A DNA stretch of 64,000 nt from assembly GCF_000364225.2 (NCBI RefSeq), contig NZ_AQFT02000001.1, forward strand, positions 1,798,001 to 1,862,000, read 5' to 3'. How positions within the stretch are numbered: the first letter of the stretch is position 1; each line of letters opens with the position of its first letter. Position numbers and translations under genes: made by a program. Of this stretch, positions 20,040 through 31,080 are shown one piece after another. The notes beneath the pieces were generated by a model, which saw only the letters and a list, made by a program, of their open reading frames with translations, searched no databases and had not been told where the DNA came from. This stretch comes from Eubacterium plexicaudatum ASF492 (lineage in GTDB: Bacteria; Bacillota; Clostridia; Lachnospirales; Lachnospiraceae).

Positions 20040-22997
20040 TCATTCCTCTGTCCCATCTTTCAGAGCTATCTCCAATAATTCTGCCGCTATCTGAGCCGAC
20101 CGGACCCTCATCAAATTATCCCATACATCTTCTTTGCCAAGAAGATTCATTCCGCCATGCCAGACAAGTTCATCATCCAGGACAGCAAAGTGCTCTTCCA
20201 CCTCTTCTTTTACGATAACATGAATACCACTTTCCCCCAAAGTATCAATAAGCCCCTGACAAAACTCCGGACTGCCATAAGCAATGTTCTGCGGTTCTGT
20301 CGTTATAACCGTAACCTTGCACCCTGCTTCCTGCCTTGCTTTCACAAGATATAGGAACCGTTCTACCTTATCTTTGGTAATCTCCGGACTTGACACAATC
20401 ATCTGCTTCCCGCATTCCACAATATCCTGTTCAAATACATCCGTATAACTGCCGCTGTCATAAATCGCATTCACATTCTGCTTTTCCAAAACACCATTTG
20501 TAATCAGCTCAAAGCCGCTTCTCTTATAGGTACGAAGCCTTTTGGCATACATCTTATCAAAAACCCGGATATGAGAATCGATATAATCATAGACAATCAC
20601 TTCCTTCTTTCCCTCATAATCCCGGTTCAGTCTGCCGATATACTGCTCCAGTCTTCCCTCAAACGATACCGGAGCAGCCAGCATCAGGGTATCAAGTCTT
20701 GGATAATCGAATCCCTCGCCAATCTTCTGCCCCGTTGCGACCAAAATCACACTCTCATCCTTTGGAACCTCTCTGAGATGCTGCCTTATGGATGAATTCT
20801 CTTTATCACTGTTATCTCCATAAAAGAGAAACACATGGTCTGCATCTTTCTGCAAATTCTCATACAAATATTTCGCCTGTTCTTTATATCTGGTTAAAAT
20901 AACCGGAGTCTTTGTAGCCTTAACACAAGCTCTGGTATCTTCAAGAATCATATCATTTCTTACTGCGCTATTACCAATCAATGCATAAGCTTCATTGATA
21001 TCTTCCTTATTCTTTCTTGTATCCATTACTCTCGTATATCTCGGATACACATAATGACCGATTCCCTGCTCCATAGCCCGTTCCTTTGCGTTATAGCTGT
21101 GCCGGATCGGCCCCAGAAGCATGTGAATGATCTTCTCCAGATTGTCACCTCGCTTTGGCGTTGCGGTAACGCCATAAACATATCTGGCATTCACTTTACG
21201 AAGAACTTCAACCGCAGTTGCGGAACCTGCATGATGGCACTCATCCATAATGACCATTCCATAGGAGTTGATTCGTTTATTGAATTTCCCTTTGCCATAC
21301 ATGGAACCGACCATGGCCACATCAATAATCCCTGTGAGAGTATTCTTATTTCCATGTAAGATTCCAATCACACTTTCTCTTCGTTTCTCACGCCCCGTTT
21401 TCGTTTTATAAAAAGGCGGTTCTTCATCTATGGTCAAAAACTTATTCAGTTCTTCTACCCACTGTTCCAGCAGATTCTTACTTTGCAGCAGGATAAGAGT
21501 ATTCACTTTTCTTTCCGCTATGAGATAACTGCACACCACTGTTTTTCCAAACGCAGTAGCCGCATTCAAAACGCCATGGTCATGCTCAAGAAGTCTGTGC
21601 GCTGCCAGATCCTGCTGTGTTTTCAAGTCACCGCGAAAGGATACCCGGATTGGCCTTCCCTTTTCTCTCTGATCCTCTGTCTCTACTTCAATCCCTGCCT
21701 CTTTTGCGGACAAAATCAGATGATCTCTTAAGCCCCGGGGAATGGCGATGTAGCCATCCACATCTTTCCCATGTACACAGCGCTGAAATTATTATAGTTG
21801 GAATAACCTAACCGTTTATTCTTATAAAATATGGGATTATCAAACGCTGCCATGCTCCTGATCTGGTTCTGAAGCCTGGGCATCAGATTCAGAGTGTCAA
21901 CATATATCCCATCGCCCAGTACAATGTGCATATTCCCTACAACATCAGACTTTACAAAACCGTCCTTTTTATTCCAAGGCTTTGGTCTGTTCTGCATTGT
22001 TACAGCAACAGTTATCCCCGTAGCTTGTGCCAGTTCTTTCTGCCACTTTGCCATAAGACACTCTATATCATCCATTCCAAGTTTCTCTGTCCGATTCAAC
22101 AGAACATCCCATTGATCCGGATATGCGTTCCAGTTCTTATCCACAAAAGCACTGTTGCCGTTTTTCAGCGCCCTTCCCTGCAGCGGAAGGGCGCTCAGAT
22201 TTCCAATCCCGCTTGTCACATCCTGGCAAGGATACATTCGGTCATAATAATGAAAGGACTTTAAATTGATAGAAGCAGAGCCTTTGTCCAACAACAAAAA
22301 TCCAAAGTTTCTTACCAGTGACGCAGATATGGGTTTCTTGAAGAAAATCCACACATGGGCACCTCTCCCTGACCGTGATCTCTCTACCAATGGCATAATG
22401 CCATTGATCTCGCACATCTCTCTGAGAGCATCCACCTCATCATACCATTCTTCATCCACATTTGCGAAATCGGTCTGTTCCGCGCCTTTTTCATGGTTGT
22501 CAAAATCAAATACAAGAAACCGACATGTGCCGTCCGCAAAAAGGGGATATACCCCTAACACATCGGAACCGTCTTCTTTCATCCCAAGCAAATGGCTTAT
22601 GATTTTCTCAGGCGTAAGCTTTGTCCAATCCTTATGCTCACATGCCTCGCAGCTTTGCTTCTCCCCCCCGCTGTTTCGGGCAAAGGCGGTTATTCCAACG
22701 ATTATTGCACTGGGGAAAATATCCGCCCTTCGCTCCCCTCCTGGCATATACATCGGTTCTGCCCCAGAACATGGAAAAATATCGGTTTGCCAGATCTTTG
22801 GTGATAAATTGATTCATAATTCGTCCACCCTGATCCGGATCGTATTCCTGGATGTTTTCTATTTTTTCCGCAAATACATTTTCCGTATCATATGGAATAT
22901 TGGCCTTATTCAGCTGTTCTTTCAGTCTTTTATTTTCATCCTGAAGGCTCCGTACCAATCTCCGGAGTGAATCCAGATTATATGCTTCTATATTCAT
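20040..22997 (-). CDS. TOTE-type conflict protein: coiled coil, AEP primase, SF2 helicase, PLD-like domain (two frameshifts)
   Basis: Joined across one-base losses near 22690 and 21750, this is about 985 residues. An N-terminal coiled coil (5-35) precedes an archaeo-eukaryotic primase (AEP) domain with the metal motif FLVFDFDNH, RSGRGAHVWIFF and LPLQGRALKNG. A superfamily 2 helicase follows: AATAFGKTVV (Walker A), IMDECHHAG (Walker B), GVTATPKRGD, and QYIGRLNRDYEGK (motif VI). The C-terminal 120 residues resemble the phospholipase-D-like module of TOTE proteins, but the HxK motif is replaced (EEHFAVLDD), so nuclease activity is doubtful. TOTE systems are predicted anti-invader systems. An SF1 helicase gene lies 68 bases upstream on the same strand. 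Confidence 0.85.
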
Positions 22998-23065
22998 GAA
23001 ATCTACGCTCCCGCAATGTGTATGGCTGTCGATTCAAACATTTAGGCAAATTCTGCCAATAAGAA

Positions 23066-24468
23066 TTACACAATCAGATTCGACATAGTACCATAACAGG
23101 TCACATATGCTCCTGCCCTGGCTCTTGTAAGAGCCACATACAGTAGGCACTTCTCTTCCGTTTCAAACTCTTCCAGAGACACCTTTATCTCAAATATCTC
23201 AAATCCGTTTTTTCTCAATCCATCCTTATAAGAATCAATCAGCTTGTGGGTTCTTGCCACAAAGCAGATATCCTTCTGTAAAACGCCTGCTGCCTCAAGT
23301 CCCTTTATCTCGCCTGCAATGAACTCCAGCTCTTCTTCCGGCGTGTTGAACTTCTTAATCACCGGAACCTGGCCATGTGTCAGAGACTGGCAATTGTCAC
23401 CGTCGTCATAGTCTTCATCCATATCATCAAAAGATATTCCCTTCAAAAGCCCAAAAGCATACTTCCTGATCTCTTCTGTCGTCCTGTAATTGATGCGAAG
23501 CTTTCTTGCCCTGCCGCGCACATTGATCCCGCACTTTGAAAGAATTGCTTTATTGCGATAGCTTCTCTGATGGGCGTCTCCCACGATAAAGATGTCGTTC
23601 TGGTGCGGTTCGCCTGCCAGCGCCCGGATCAGACGATAAGCGCTTGGACTTAAATCCTGTCCTTCATCCACGATGATACTCTCGTATCTTCCCACAGAAA
23701 ACTGTTTCTCTAAAATGATGCGGCACTCATACATGGCAAACTCAGAATCACGGAGCTTGCGCTCGTCACACAGACACATATATTCCTCAAACACACCCCA
23801 TACTTTCATACGTTTGATGCGATCGAGACGAAGACCTCTACCGATACGGGATGCCTTACTATACTTCTCTTTTGTATAAGCTTCTTGGGCCTGAACCACC
23901 TTTATCCATTCATCAACATAAAAATTCTTTGTATAATCCAGGGACCCGCCTGCCTGCGCAATGGCATCATCCCAAATCTTGTCCAACTCATCTCCGTAGG
24001 AAATGATGTACTCATAGCCCTGATCACGAAGGAAGGAAGCCACCCATGCATCCAAGTTGATAACTTCAATCTTTTTCATCTCATCGACGTTCACAATCTT
24101 CCGCAGATTTTCACGGATATCATCTGCAAGATTTTTTGTAAAGGTGGTAAAAAGCAACCTCTTCCCAGCAGGAAGATACTCTGCCAGCCTCTTCGTCCTG
24201 TGCATGGCCACCACAGTCTTTCCTGTACCGGCTCCCCCAAGCACCCTTGCAGGACCGGAAAAATCTTGATTTACAATCTTTCTCTGTGTCGGGTGCAGGA
24301 AGATTCTCCACTTTTCAAGAGGCTCTGTTATAATTCTCTTTAGTTCCTCTTCTCCGTCCACGATTACAAAAGACTTTTTACTGGAATCTGACTGCAGCGC
24401 TTTGGCAAAATCATCTTCCCCACTTCTTCTGGCGTTTTCTCATACAGAGTCTTCATAACCTCATCATA
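23066..24468 (-). CDS. Superfamily 1 (UvrD-like) DNA helicase, 5'-truncated and frameshifted
   Basis: Recognisable helicase motifs: GGAGTGKTVVAMHR (Walker A), IIVDEGQDLSP (Walker B), GDAHQRSYRN, LRINYRTTEEIR (motif IV) and YVALTRARAGAYV (motif VI). About 467 residues remain, short for the family. A one-base loss near 24412 separates the first 20 codons, which themselves begin exactly where repeat copy 3 starts (24468), so the natural N terminus has probably been lost to the repeat junction. With the TOTE gene it forms a likely two-helicase operon. Confidence 0.8.
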
Positions 24469-24560
24469 GTCAAAATTTCTGATTTTTCAAATTTGGGGGA
24501 TAGCCATTCTCCATTTGGGGGAATTGGGGGGGATAAGATTCTTCCCCCAATTTACATGAA
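24466..24560 (+). repeat. Island repeat, copy 3 (short)
   Basis: Contains TTTCTGATTTTTCAAATTTG, then GGGGGATAGCCATTCTCCAT and CCCCCAA blocks, matching the right third of the longer repeats at 36110-36375 and 38640-38902 in the same orientation. It lies between the AbiH stop and the truncated helicase. Confidence 0.8.
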
Positions 24561-24585
24561 TACAATAAAAAATACAACATCATAT

Positions 24586-25202
24586 TTAATCCCAAAATTC
24601 TTTTACATCTCTCATATAAATTTCTTCTTTCATTACGCCAATTGATAGCAACCGCTCTTTCATACTATCTTGTTCATCTTGATCATAATAGTATGTATTC
24701 CATATTGTTTTTTCTGGGCTATATAACTGTACTGTTTGGAAATATGGTAAATCAAGCTCTGACATAGAATGTCCAATTATATTTACAAATGTTATATCTA
24801 CCAAATTCTGAAAAAAATCTCTATGAACATTTATTTGTTGATTTGTATCTTTAAAAATCCGTTCATAAAACTTTGCAATTGCGTGATATATACTTTTTGG
24901 ACCTTCATCAAACTCATCATCTGCTCTTTTTGCCTTTTCCCGATATATATCAATTCTATCCACATTTCCATGTCCAAGAACGGGTCTTTCTTTACAATAC
25001 GGTGTCAATCCCCCATGTATATGGCAAATCCTGTCACTCGAAATTTGATACACTCTTTTTCCATTTGAACTAAAAAATCTTCCTCATACTTTTCAAGGTA
25101 TTCTCTAAAATTCCAATAAGACGTTTTTAACCCATGCCCTTTATCAAACCCATTCCCAATAATATATAATTCTGGCATTTTAAATTTCCCTTCCAAAATC
25201 AA
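24586..25202 (-). CDS. AbiH-family abortive infection protein, internally shortened
   Basis: The N terminus reads ELYIIGNGFDKGHGLKTSYW, the AbiH signature that opens a nucleotide-binding fold; the C-terminal part keeps ICHIHGGLTPYC, VLGHGN and IIGHSMSELDLPYF. Members are normally about 300-380 residues. Here roughly 40 N-terminal residues are joined, with a change of frame near 25055, directly to the second half, giving only about 205 codons, so about 100-150 residues are missing. This is more than a homopolymer error and is probably a real deletion. The start overlaps the preceding stop (ATGA), indicating coupling to the HEPN-like gene. Confidence 0.75.
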
Positions 25203-26219
25203 ATATCTATATAATATTGTCGATATACGTTACATCCTTTTTCTATTCCATATTGTCCTTCTATTTCATATTCCTCTGCCTCATCATGGTAGGTCAATAT
25301 TTTATACCCAAGCATCGTTTCAATATAAATCGATAATTCTTCAAACCTATTACCCTGATACTCATTAAGAACACAGGCAATGCTATCGGCAATATTAAAT
25401 GCTGAACCTCCTATACTCGCAGGAAAAATTTCTCTTTCTAATTGTTCTTTGAGATTCCTAACAAATTTTGTATTTCTCACAGCGTTCTTATATGTAAAAT
25501 CACTCAGCGTCTTTCTATCAAATTGCAGTTTTGTATACTTCCATCTCGCAAATCTTCCGCAAAAGGGTAATAGTGAATAAAAATGAAGAATATCATAAAA
25601 TCCTATCATAAAATTATAAAGCTGTTGAAATTCCTTTTCTAAAAGGAATGTGTCCTTATCAATAAAAAAATGCATTTCACTATTTCTCAACTTATTCAGT
25701 AATGATAAAGCACCTTTTACAGATGTTCCGCTATTTTGGGCATAATATTCCGAAAATAAATCATTTTTGATATCAATTATCTTATTAAATTCTATCGAAA
25801 AGAATTTCTTCATAGTCTGTTCATCTAAAGCACTAAAATAATCATTTAAATCTTTGGAATTATGGAAATCTCTTGCTGGCTGTCCATCTGAATTGCATCC
25901 ATTTTTGAATTGTATTACCCGATAATCCGTGTATTATTTAACATTAGTTGTTTAACAAATAATTCTACAGCATTATGAAGTGCAGATACAAAGTGCTTAC
26001 GATATTCCAGAGTGGCCTTTCCCTCTAAAATACAGTCACAATATCTAATTGACATTGCCCATGCCTCAAGCGCATTATTCTGTAATATCTGATTTTTATA
26101 TAAGTCATTTATTCGCTTTCCTCATTTTGTAATAAATATAATCTAACATCCCTCTCTCCATGCTCATACCGCTCTAAACGATTCCAATATACAATCTTAC
26201 GAATTCTTCTTTCTGTCAC
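25199..26219 (-). CDS. HEPN-like protein coupled to AbiH (frameshifted)
   Basis: Starting at GTG 26219, which overlaps the fic stop, and reading through one-base losses near 26118 and near 25925, the frame gives about 340 residues ending at 25199. It is all-helical by eye. In the second part (about 25670-25685) LRNSEMHFF holds an R-N-x3-H motif, the RX4-6H catalytic pattern of HEPN ribonucleases, and the first part (EYRKHFVSALHNAVELFVK) also looks HEPN-like. I do not recognise a named family. The tight overlaps with fic before and abiH after suggest one functional operon. Confidence 0.55.
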
Positions 26220-26890
26220 TCTAAATCCTGCTTTTTTATAATATCTGAAACCCTTTGTTTCATTTCCTGACCTCTTTCCAAAGCATCCAAAACTATCTTC
26301 TCTAAATACTCCTGTTTTCGTTTATCTCCTAAATCTGTAAACAATGCGCTTGCCGCAACCAAAGCAGTCCTCATATATTGTGCATGATCTTTGAATAAAT
26401 CACTATCTATATAAAATCCTCTGCTCTCTATAAATAGGCTACAAAATGTAATTACCGTGCGCGTGTTGCCCTCCCGATATGGATGTATTTTCCAAAGCCC
26501 GGCTAAATATTTTGAAAATATTTCTGCCACTTCATCAAGAGATGCCTTTTCCCAAGTGTAGTGGTTCATTTTATCTAAGACATATATGGCATCCTTTATA
26601 ATGTCAAAGCAATCAGAATACTCGATTGAAATACCTCCTAAGGCTGGCTCTGATTTTTCAATATTTATAATTCTGATTTTTCCTGCCCATTCATAAATAT
26701 CCTGAAAAATATAATGATGCATATCACAAAGCGCTGGAAAATCAAAACGGCTGACGGATTCTCCTGTCACAAGTTCCGCAAGCCGTATACTCGTATATTC
26801 TGCTTCCATGCACGATAACATTTTCCTGTCCTGTATATCAGCAAGATTCTTCAGAATATCTGTATGTGGATATAAATATGGATCTTTCAT
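26216..26890 (-). CDS. Fic-domain protein (AMPylation-type toxin)
   Basis: 224 residues with the Fic core: the flap region LGGISIEYSD, and the catalytic loop WKIHPYREGNTRTVITF (His at about 143), a common variant of HPFxxGNGR. Fic enzymes usually transfer AMP to a target such as a gyrase subunit. The preceding small gene resembles VbhA-type antitoxins, so activity is probably held in check in trans. Start at ATG 26890, ten bases after that gene. The stop overlaps the GTG of the HEPN-like gene. Confidence 0.9.
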   Translation of the reverse strand: MKDPYLYPHTDILKNLADIQDRKMLSCMEAEYTSIRLAELVTGESVSRFDFPALCDMHHYIFQDIYEWAGKIRIINIEKSEPALGGISIEYSDCFDIIKDAIYVLDKMNHYTWEKASLDEVAEIFSKYLAGLWKIHPYREGNTRTVITFCSLFIESRGFYIDSDLFKDHAQYMRTALVAASALFTDLGDKRKQEYLEKIVLDALERGQEMKQRVSDIIKKQDLE

Positions 26891-26900
26891 AATACAGTCC

Positions 26901-27085
26901 TTATTCTTTCATCTTATATTTTTTGTCTAAAACTTTACGCATATCCTCTGTGGTCATTTCTCCACGACTTTCTTTTTCAATTAATTTTTTAAATTCTGGG
27001 GATGGCTCTAATCCGTCTACTTTAATCATACCTAATGCATAATCCCATTTTTATCTGTACTGACTAGCATAAAATCAACTCCCAT
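26901..27085 (-). CDS. VbhA-like antitoxin of the Fic toxin (frameshifted)
   Basis: Not long enough for an ordinary ORF call. From ATG 27085, after adding one G in a G run near 27045, it encodes about 61 residues; without that correction a 42-residue frame starts at 27029. The core DYALGMIKVDGLEPSPEF followed by EKESRGEMTTEDMRKVLDKK is the layout of antitoxin VbhA family proteins, whose first helix blocks the Fic active site. Position immediately before fic supports this. Confidence 0.65.
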
Positions 27086-27147
27086 ATTCTTTTTATTTAT
27101 TTTATCATGTTTTACGAACAATATCCATCACAACTTTTTACATGATA

Positions 27148-27905
27148 TCAATCGAGTAGGAGGGAGTGACTAACTCCCGTCCTCTCACAGCACCGTACGT
27201 ACCGTTCGGTATACGGCGCTTTCAATAGTTGACGTGCACTGACTGATAAGCTGTGGCTAAATCGTAAAAGCCATTGTTTATCAGTCTTTCTTTTGTCATT
27301 GCCATATTTACGGCAACTGTATGCGTCGTGAACCAATAGCCTCGGCGGCTGTTTCCTGCCTGCCACGCCAAATCTTTTGGCACTCCCATCTTCATTAGAT
27401 TGTTTACCTTTGTTTTCGGTTTCTTCCATTGTTTCCATATACACATACGTATTCTGTGATAGAGCCATCCATTGATGTCTTCTATATTGTTCTTCATACT
27501 TGCTATTCCATAGTAGTTCAGCCACCCTCTTCGTACTCCCTGATTTTCCCAAGGCTCGGCTTGATACTCTGCACAAACCTGCGGGAAGACAGGTATTTCA
27601 GTTTTGTCTTGAACTTCTTCCATGACCTTGGATGAACTCGAATATAAATTCCGCTTCCGTTCCTTCCCAATGCAAAGCCAAGGAATTTAAAATTTCGAAT
27701 TGCATACACACTCACCGTGCGGCTTTTCTCTCGATTTACTGTCAATTTCAGATTTTCCTCAAGATATTTTGTACTGCTTTCCAACAGCCGCTCCGATGCC
27801 CGTTTGCTCTTTGCCAACAGCACTATATCATCAGCGTACCGGATGCATGGAACTCCTCTCTTTCCGTATTCTTGGTCAAACTCATTGAGGTAGACACCCT
27901 TATGT
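27148..27905 (-). pseudogene. Group II intron remnant: truncated reverse transcriptase plus 3' RNA domains
   Basis: The reading frame (two one-base breaks) begins within the catalytic palm, IRYADDIVLLAKS, and continues through thumb and maturase X (FLGFALGRNGSGIYI; GWLNYYGIASMK) to the RGYWFTTHTVAVN end. Everything N-terminal of the YADD motif is missing at 27905. Downstream, 27150-27235 can form intron domains V and VI (CCGTATACCGAACGGTACG and the GGGAGTTAGTCACTCCC hairpin). It abuts the serine recombinase cassette. Confidence 0.85.
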
Positions 27906-27927
27906 CAAGCCCACGACAAAAAAATAT

Positions 27928-28086
27928 TTATTTTTTCTTGTCCCCATGATCCAGCTTTCTTGATAGGGATTTTGCCGCCTCCCGTTTCTGTTCGGCGGCC
28001 AAAAAAGCATGAAGTCGTTCCTTTTCTTCCGGCAGCATACAGCCAAAAGTTGTGCTGCCTTTTCTGTAATAAAATGCAATTCGCAT
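27928..28086 (-). CDS. Small basic protein of the recombinase cassette
   Basis: 52 residues (MRIAFYYRKGSTTFGCMLPE...; C-terminal Lys/Arg-rich). Preceded by AGGGA, it starts 16 bases after the recombinase stop. Function unknown; small ORFs in this position are common behind large serine recombinases of Tn4451-type elements. Confidence 0.45.
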   Translation of the reverse strand: MRIAFYYRKGSTTFGCMLPEEKERLHAFLAAEQKREAAKSLSRKLDHGDKKK

Positions 28087-28102
28087 AATCAATCCCTTTT
28101 CC

Positions 28103-29631
28103 TCATTTGTGAGCTGCCAAACTGTCCCTTATCTTAAATTCAACATCCACCCGTTTATCAGGGTAAACATAAATCTTATCAATCAGAAGATCAACCAATT
28201 CCAAAGACAGCCCATTGCTTTCCGTCAGCATCCGGGAAATATCTATCTGCTGGCGCTGGTGCTGCCGTTCTTCCTGTTCGGCTTCAAGACGGGCCATGAC
28301 AACCGCTTTGGTATTCTGCACTTCCAACAGCCTTTCACTGATCTGCTCTTTTTGCTCCTTGTATTTCGGGAGCGGAATCCCCCCGGAAACAAGCGATTCA
28401 TACAGCTTCCGTTTTTCTTCCTGCAGTTCAAAATCTGCCGGTCAAAGTCAGCTTGACGTAAAGCAACGGTATCTACCTTACGGAGATCCGCTAAGCTGTC
28501 AACGCCAAATGCTACCTGGAACTGTTTGCACAGTAATTCATAAACAAGCTGGTTCAGTTCTTTTTCCCGGATATGAATGTTATAGCAGTCCAGTGAAGGA
28601 ATCGTGCTGGAAAAGCGGCACCGGTAAGATGTCCCGTTTGCCAGGTGCAGGGCATGTTTACAGCATCCACAGATAACCTTCCCACGCAGGAGATAGTTGT
28701 GCTTTTTCCTGTTTGGAATCTTAAAACGCTGAATAGAGGCATTGGCCTTTGAAAAGATTTCCTCATTCACCAGCGGTATATGATGGTCCGGTATTTTGAT
28801 CCAGTCGCTTTCCGCTTTGCTCCGCATCTTGTGGCCGCCAATTTCCGTAACCTCTCTTTTGCCAATCACATAAGTGCCCATATATCGTTCGTCAGCAAAA
28901 ATCCGAAGCACCGTAGAATTGCACCACATTCCGTGAGTTCTTGAAACATCGTGTGTCTTAATTCCTTTTCGGGCCTTATGTTCTCCGGGCGTGGGAATCT
29001 GCTGACGGGAAAGCTCCCGTGCAATATCGGCTGCGTTCATGCCATTTACGGCATATTCAAAAATTTTCTGGACTACTTCGGAAGTCTCCGGGTCCGGCAC
29101 CATCCGTCCATTTTCCCCTTTGCGATAACCGTAAGGGCAGATTTTACTTTGGTATTCGCCACGCTGGAATTTCAGGTATTTGGCCGTTTTGGTCTTTACC
29201 GACATATCACGGCTGTAATACTCACTGATTAAATACTTGAAGGCGACTTCCATACCTCCGGTATCACCTTTTAACTTTTGGGTGTCAAAATCATCATTGA
29301 CAGAGATAAAGCGGGTATGGAACAGCGGAAATACCCGCTCGATAAAGTAGCCGGTTTCCAAACTGTTGCGACCAAACCGGGAAAAATCTTTTACCATGAT
29401 ACAGTCAATCCGATTGGCCCGTACCAGATCAAGTAATTCCTGCACCGCAGGGCGTTCGAAGATAACTCCGCTGTACCCATCGTCTACCTTTTCGGAAATC
29501 AGCTCGATTTCCGGGTGACGGCTCACGAAATCTTCGATCAGCTTTCGTTGATTGCCGACACTGTTGCTTTCATTTGATTTGTCATCCGTATAAGATAAGC
29601 GGATATATTTGGCAGCCTTATAAACCTGCAT
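28103..29631 (-). CDS. Large serine recombinase, TnpX/Tn4451-like (one frameshift)
   Basis: About 508 residues after fixing one base near 28440. Resolvase domain: catalytic Ser in YIRLSYTDD (residue 13), GYSGVIFERP, and the arginine-rich VKDFSRFGRN. The recombinase domain (ICPYGYRKGENG...) and zinc ribbon (CGCCKHAL...CRF...LDC) follow, ending in a long coiled coil. The family excises and inserts mobilisable elements using TA/GA core dinucleotides. Start at 29631 behind AAAGGAG. It belongs with the small gene at 29776, the sigma-like gene and the relaxase fragment as remains of one element. Confidence 0.9.
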
Positions 29632-29775
29632 AGAAAAACACTCCTTTCATCACGGAAAAATCCCCGCAATTCAAGGAGTGCAGTCTGCTTATCGGTATTC
29701 AATTCCTTTTCCATGTTTATTATAACGCTCCATGCGGGAAAAATCAGCTCCCAAAATGAAAAAAATCAGCAAATT

Positions 29776-30006
29776 TCAGCGAAGGATTCCGCGCAGACAT
29801 TCCTCCAGGGTGGCACCTTCCTGGGAAAAACTTGCCCGGACAACAAATCTGCCGCATTTGAAATGATACGGGTCTCGGATCTGCCGAATAAACTCGGCAA
29901 TCCTTTCTTCTCGCGGCAAATCCTTATTAACAGATACATCCCGGATGTCGGCAAGTTTATCTGCCTCCGGTGTTTGAATGACCGTATATGCCGGTGTGTG
30001 ACTCAT
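29776..30006 (-). CDS. DUF6870-like small protein of a conjugative element
   Basis: 76 residues from ATG 30006 (AAAGGAG site). The sequence YTVIQTPEADKLADIRDV... and YHFKCGRFVVRASF...LEECLRGILR matches the small acidic proteins carried next to serine recombinases in Lachnospiraceae integrative elements. Role unknown. Confidence 0.6.
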   Translation of the reverse strand: MSHTPAYTVIQTPEADKLADIRDVSVNKDLPREERIAEFIRQIRDPYHFKCGRFVVRASFSQEGATLEECLRGILR

Positions 30007-30636
30007 AACAGCAGCTCCTTTCCTTTCATACTGAATCATCAAAATCACATGAATAAGGCCGGACACACTGAAAGAGCGGCCCGGCCTCATGGTATCTGAT
30101 TTCGATTTTATAGGAATCCATGCCGCTGCTCGAAAATCAAATCAACGGCATAGATGGTTTTTAGGTAACTTGCCGTATTTGCCACGCCCCCGGCAGGCCC
30201 TTTTCCGGGCCGGGGATGCCACAGGCTGCGGTCAGCTTTACCGCATCATAGCCCTGCTTGTGCCGTCGCTTCGCCAGAGCTAACGAACACAGAAGGGACT
30301 CCCCCCCCAAGTCTTTGACGGGTCGTGAGAAAGTATCATTGTACCCTGTATCGGTCATTGCGTCTGGCCTGCCACAGCCAGGTCAATGGATTGCGTAGAT
30401 CGCTCGGACGGCTGGGTTTCACCACCTCCTTAAAGCCGTCTGTCATCGCGCCGCTCCATTTGCCGCTCGGAATACAGGGAAAGTACCTATGGCATCGTAT
30501 ATTCAGTTGTCAAAGAACAATCGAGGGTTGTGGCAGTTATGACAGTATTTCAGTTGGGCGGGCCGGAACGTGTGTTACCGGCCACACCCATCAGGCTTGT
30601 CCCGCCGAATATGTCCCTCTATTATTCATTTCATTT
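30007..30636. other. Gene-free interval in the conjugative-element remnant
   Basis: No supported coding sequence in about 630 bases. It contains an imperfect GC-rich hairpin (GGCCGG...CCCGGCC, about 30058-30090) and short palindromes near 30180-30220. It is probably leader or regulatory sequence of the element. Confidence 0.4.
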
Positions 30637-31080
30637 TCAGGCGTTTTTTTCGGGGTCTGACTCCATTTTTTTCAAAATTTTTTTCAGACTCCGAAGCCCT
30701 CTCTGGATTCCTTCATGCACAGAGCTGGCGCCGGAACCTTCGCTTTTTACAATTTCCGATATACTCATGCCGAGAAGAAAATGAGAAGTGATCCGGTTCC
30801 GCTGTTTTTCAGGCAAGGAAGCAATCGCTTGGTATAGCCGATCATTTTCTTCTTTCTGCTCCAAAATATCAGCCGGTGTCAGAACCACCACCAGTGCATC
30901 ACGTTCCACATTGGTATCGTAATCCAGTGAAAAGTATGCTTTATGCCGGTATGTACGCAGAAAAGAAGCGGCCTCTGCTAATTTTAATTCATGGAGAAGG
31001 GCTGCCACTTCATCCGGTACTTCAACAATAGCGTCCTGTGTATAAAACGGGTAATAATCCCGCAGATTGATTTCTTTCAT
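30637..31080 (-). CDS. Sigma-70-like regulator of a conjugative element
   Basis: 147 residues; the C-terminal half is a sigma region-4-like helix-turn-helix (SLPEKQRNRITSHFLLGMSISEIVKSEG...VHEGIQRGLRSLKKILKK). The N-terminal half (NLRDYYPFYTQDAIVEVPDEV) matches small sigma-like proteins found in Tn916/Tn1549-type elements. Strong GGAGG site. It probably regulates the element's own excision or transfer genes. Confidence 0.75.
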   Translation of the reverse strand: MKEINLRDYYPFYTQDAIVEVPDEVAALLHELKLAEAASFLRTYRHKAYFSLDYDTNVERDALVVVLTPADILEQKEENDRLYQAIASLPEKQRNRITSHFLLGMSISEIVKSEGSGASSVHEGIQRGLRSLKKILKKMESDPEKNA

